Assembly: GCF_013408145.1 (NCBI RefSeq)
Contig: NZ_JACBZI010000001.1
Coordinates: forward strand, 1,719,501 to 1,783,500
DNA length: 64,000 nucleotides
Source of the DNA: Nocardioides marinus
GTDB lineage: Bacteria; Actinomycetota; Actinomycetes; Propionibacteriales; Nocardioidaceae
Reading direction: 5' to 3'
This document shows, in pieces, positions 63,975 through 64,000 of the stretch (its first letter is position 1; each line of letters begins with the position of its first letter). Below the pieces are notes generated by a model. It did not search any database, had not been told where the DNA came from, and saw only the letters and a list, made by a program, of their open reading frames with translations. A program made the translations under genes and the position numbers.

Positions 63975-64000
63975 GGCCTCGTTCGTCTGGTCCTCACCCG

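Overview
The window looks like chromosomal DNA of a high-GC actinobacterium. GC-rich wobble positions are used throughout, GTG starts are frequent, and genes are joined by ATGA, GTGA or TGATG overlaps. The mce/KstR/igr gene set is typical of Mycobacteriales and Propionibacteriales; my best guess is a Nocardioides-like organism (inference only). I see no rRNA, tRNA or CRISPR array.

Layout. (1) 1-10.2 kb: a partial ion channel, an MFS carrier, then a tight minus-strand operon joining a GAF-PP2C phosphatase, a processive family-2 glycosyltransferase, a STAS protein, a HATPase switch kinase and a secreted GH26-like/membrane acyltransferase fusion. It reads as an exopolysaccharide machine controlled by partner switching. 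A response regulator diverges from it. (2) 10.3-42 kb: a steroid (cholesterol-type) catabolic island. It holds an mce4-like import operon (yrbE4AB, mce4A-F, two Mce-associated proteins), a ferredoxin reductase/ferredoxin set with two SDRs, the repressor KstR, a glycosyltransferase/methyltransferase/(alpha/alpha)-toroid/methyltransferase group of unknown product, a FadE34-like dehydrogenase, a divergent esterase and wax ester synthase/DGAT pair, and an igr-type operon for the last side-chain cycle (fused FadE28-FadE29, ChsH2 split into two genes, ChsH1, Ltp2). Six near-identical KstR-type operators (TnnAACnnGTTnnA) sit in front of these units, so the island reads as one regulon. No cyp125, kshAB or ring-opening hsa genes lie in the window. 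(3) 42-62.3 kb: mostly housekeeping and stress genes (UvrA-like ABC protein, ECF41-type sigma factor, FdhD, PepN, S55-type protease, OsmC, cyclophilin, D-threonine aldolase-like enzyme, YihY, MFS). (4) 62.3-64 kb: a less GC-rich, gene-poor tail with a truncated HUH replication protein, a palindrome at its broken end, a small HTH-like protein and an unknown ORF. It looks like the edge of a mobile element.

My main candidates for something undescribed are the KstR-marked four-gene glycosyl/methyl/terpenoid-fold group at 26.2-30.0 kb and the partner-switch polysaccharide locus at 2.1-8.6 kb, whose synthase lacks PilZ and carries a large helical insert in its catalytic domain. The fusion and fission of igr subunits at 36.2-39.4 kb is a third point of interest.
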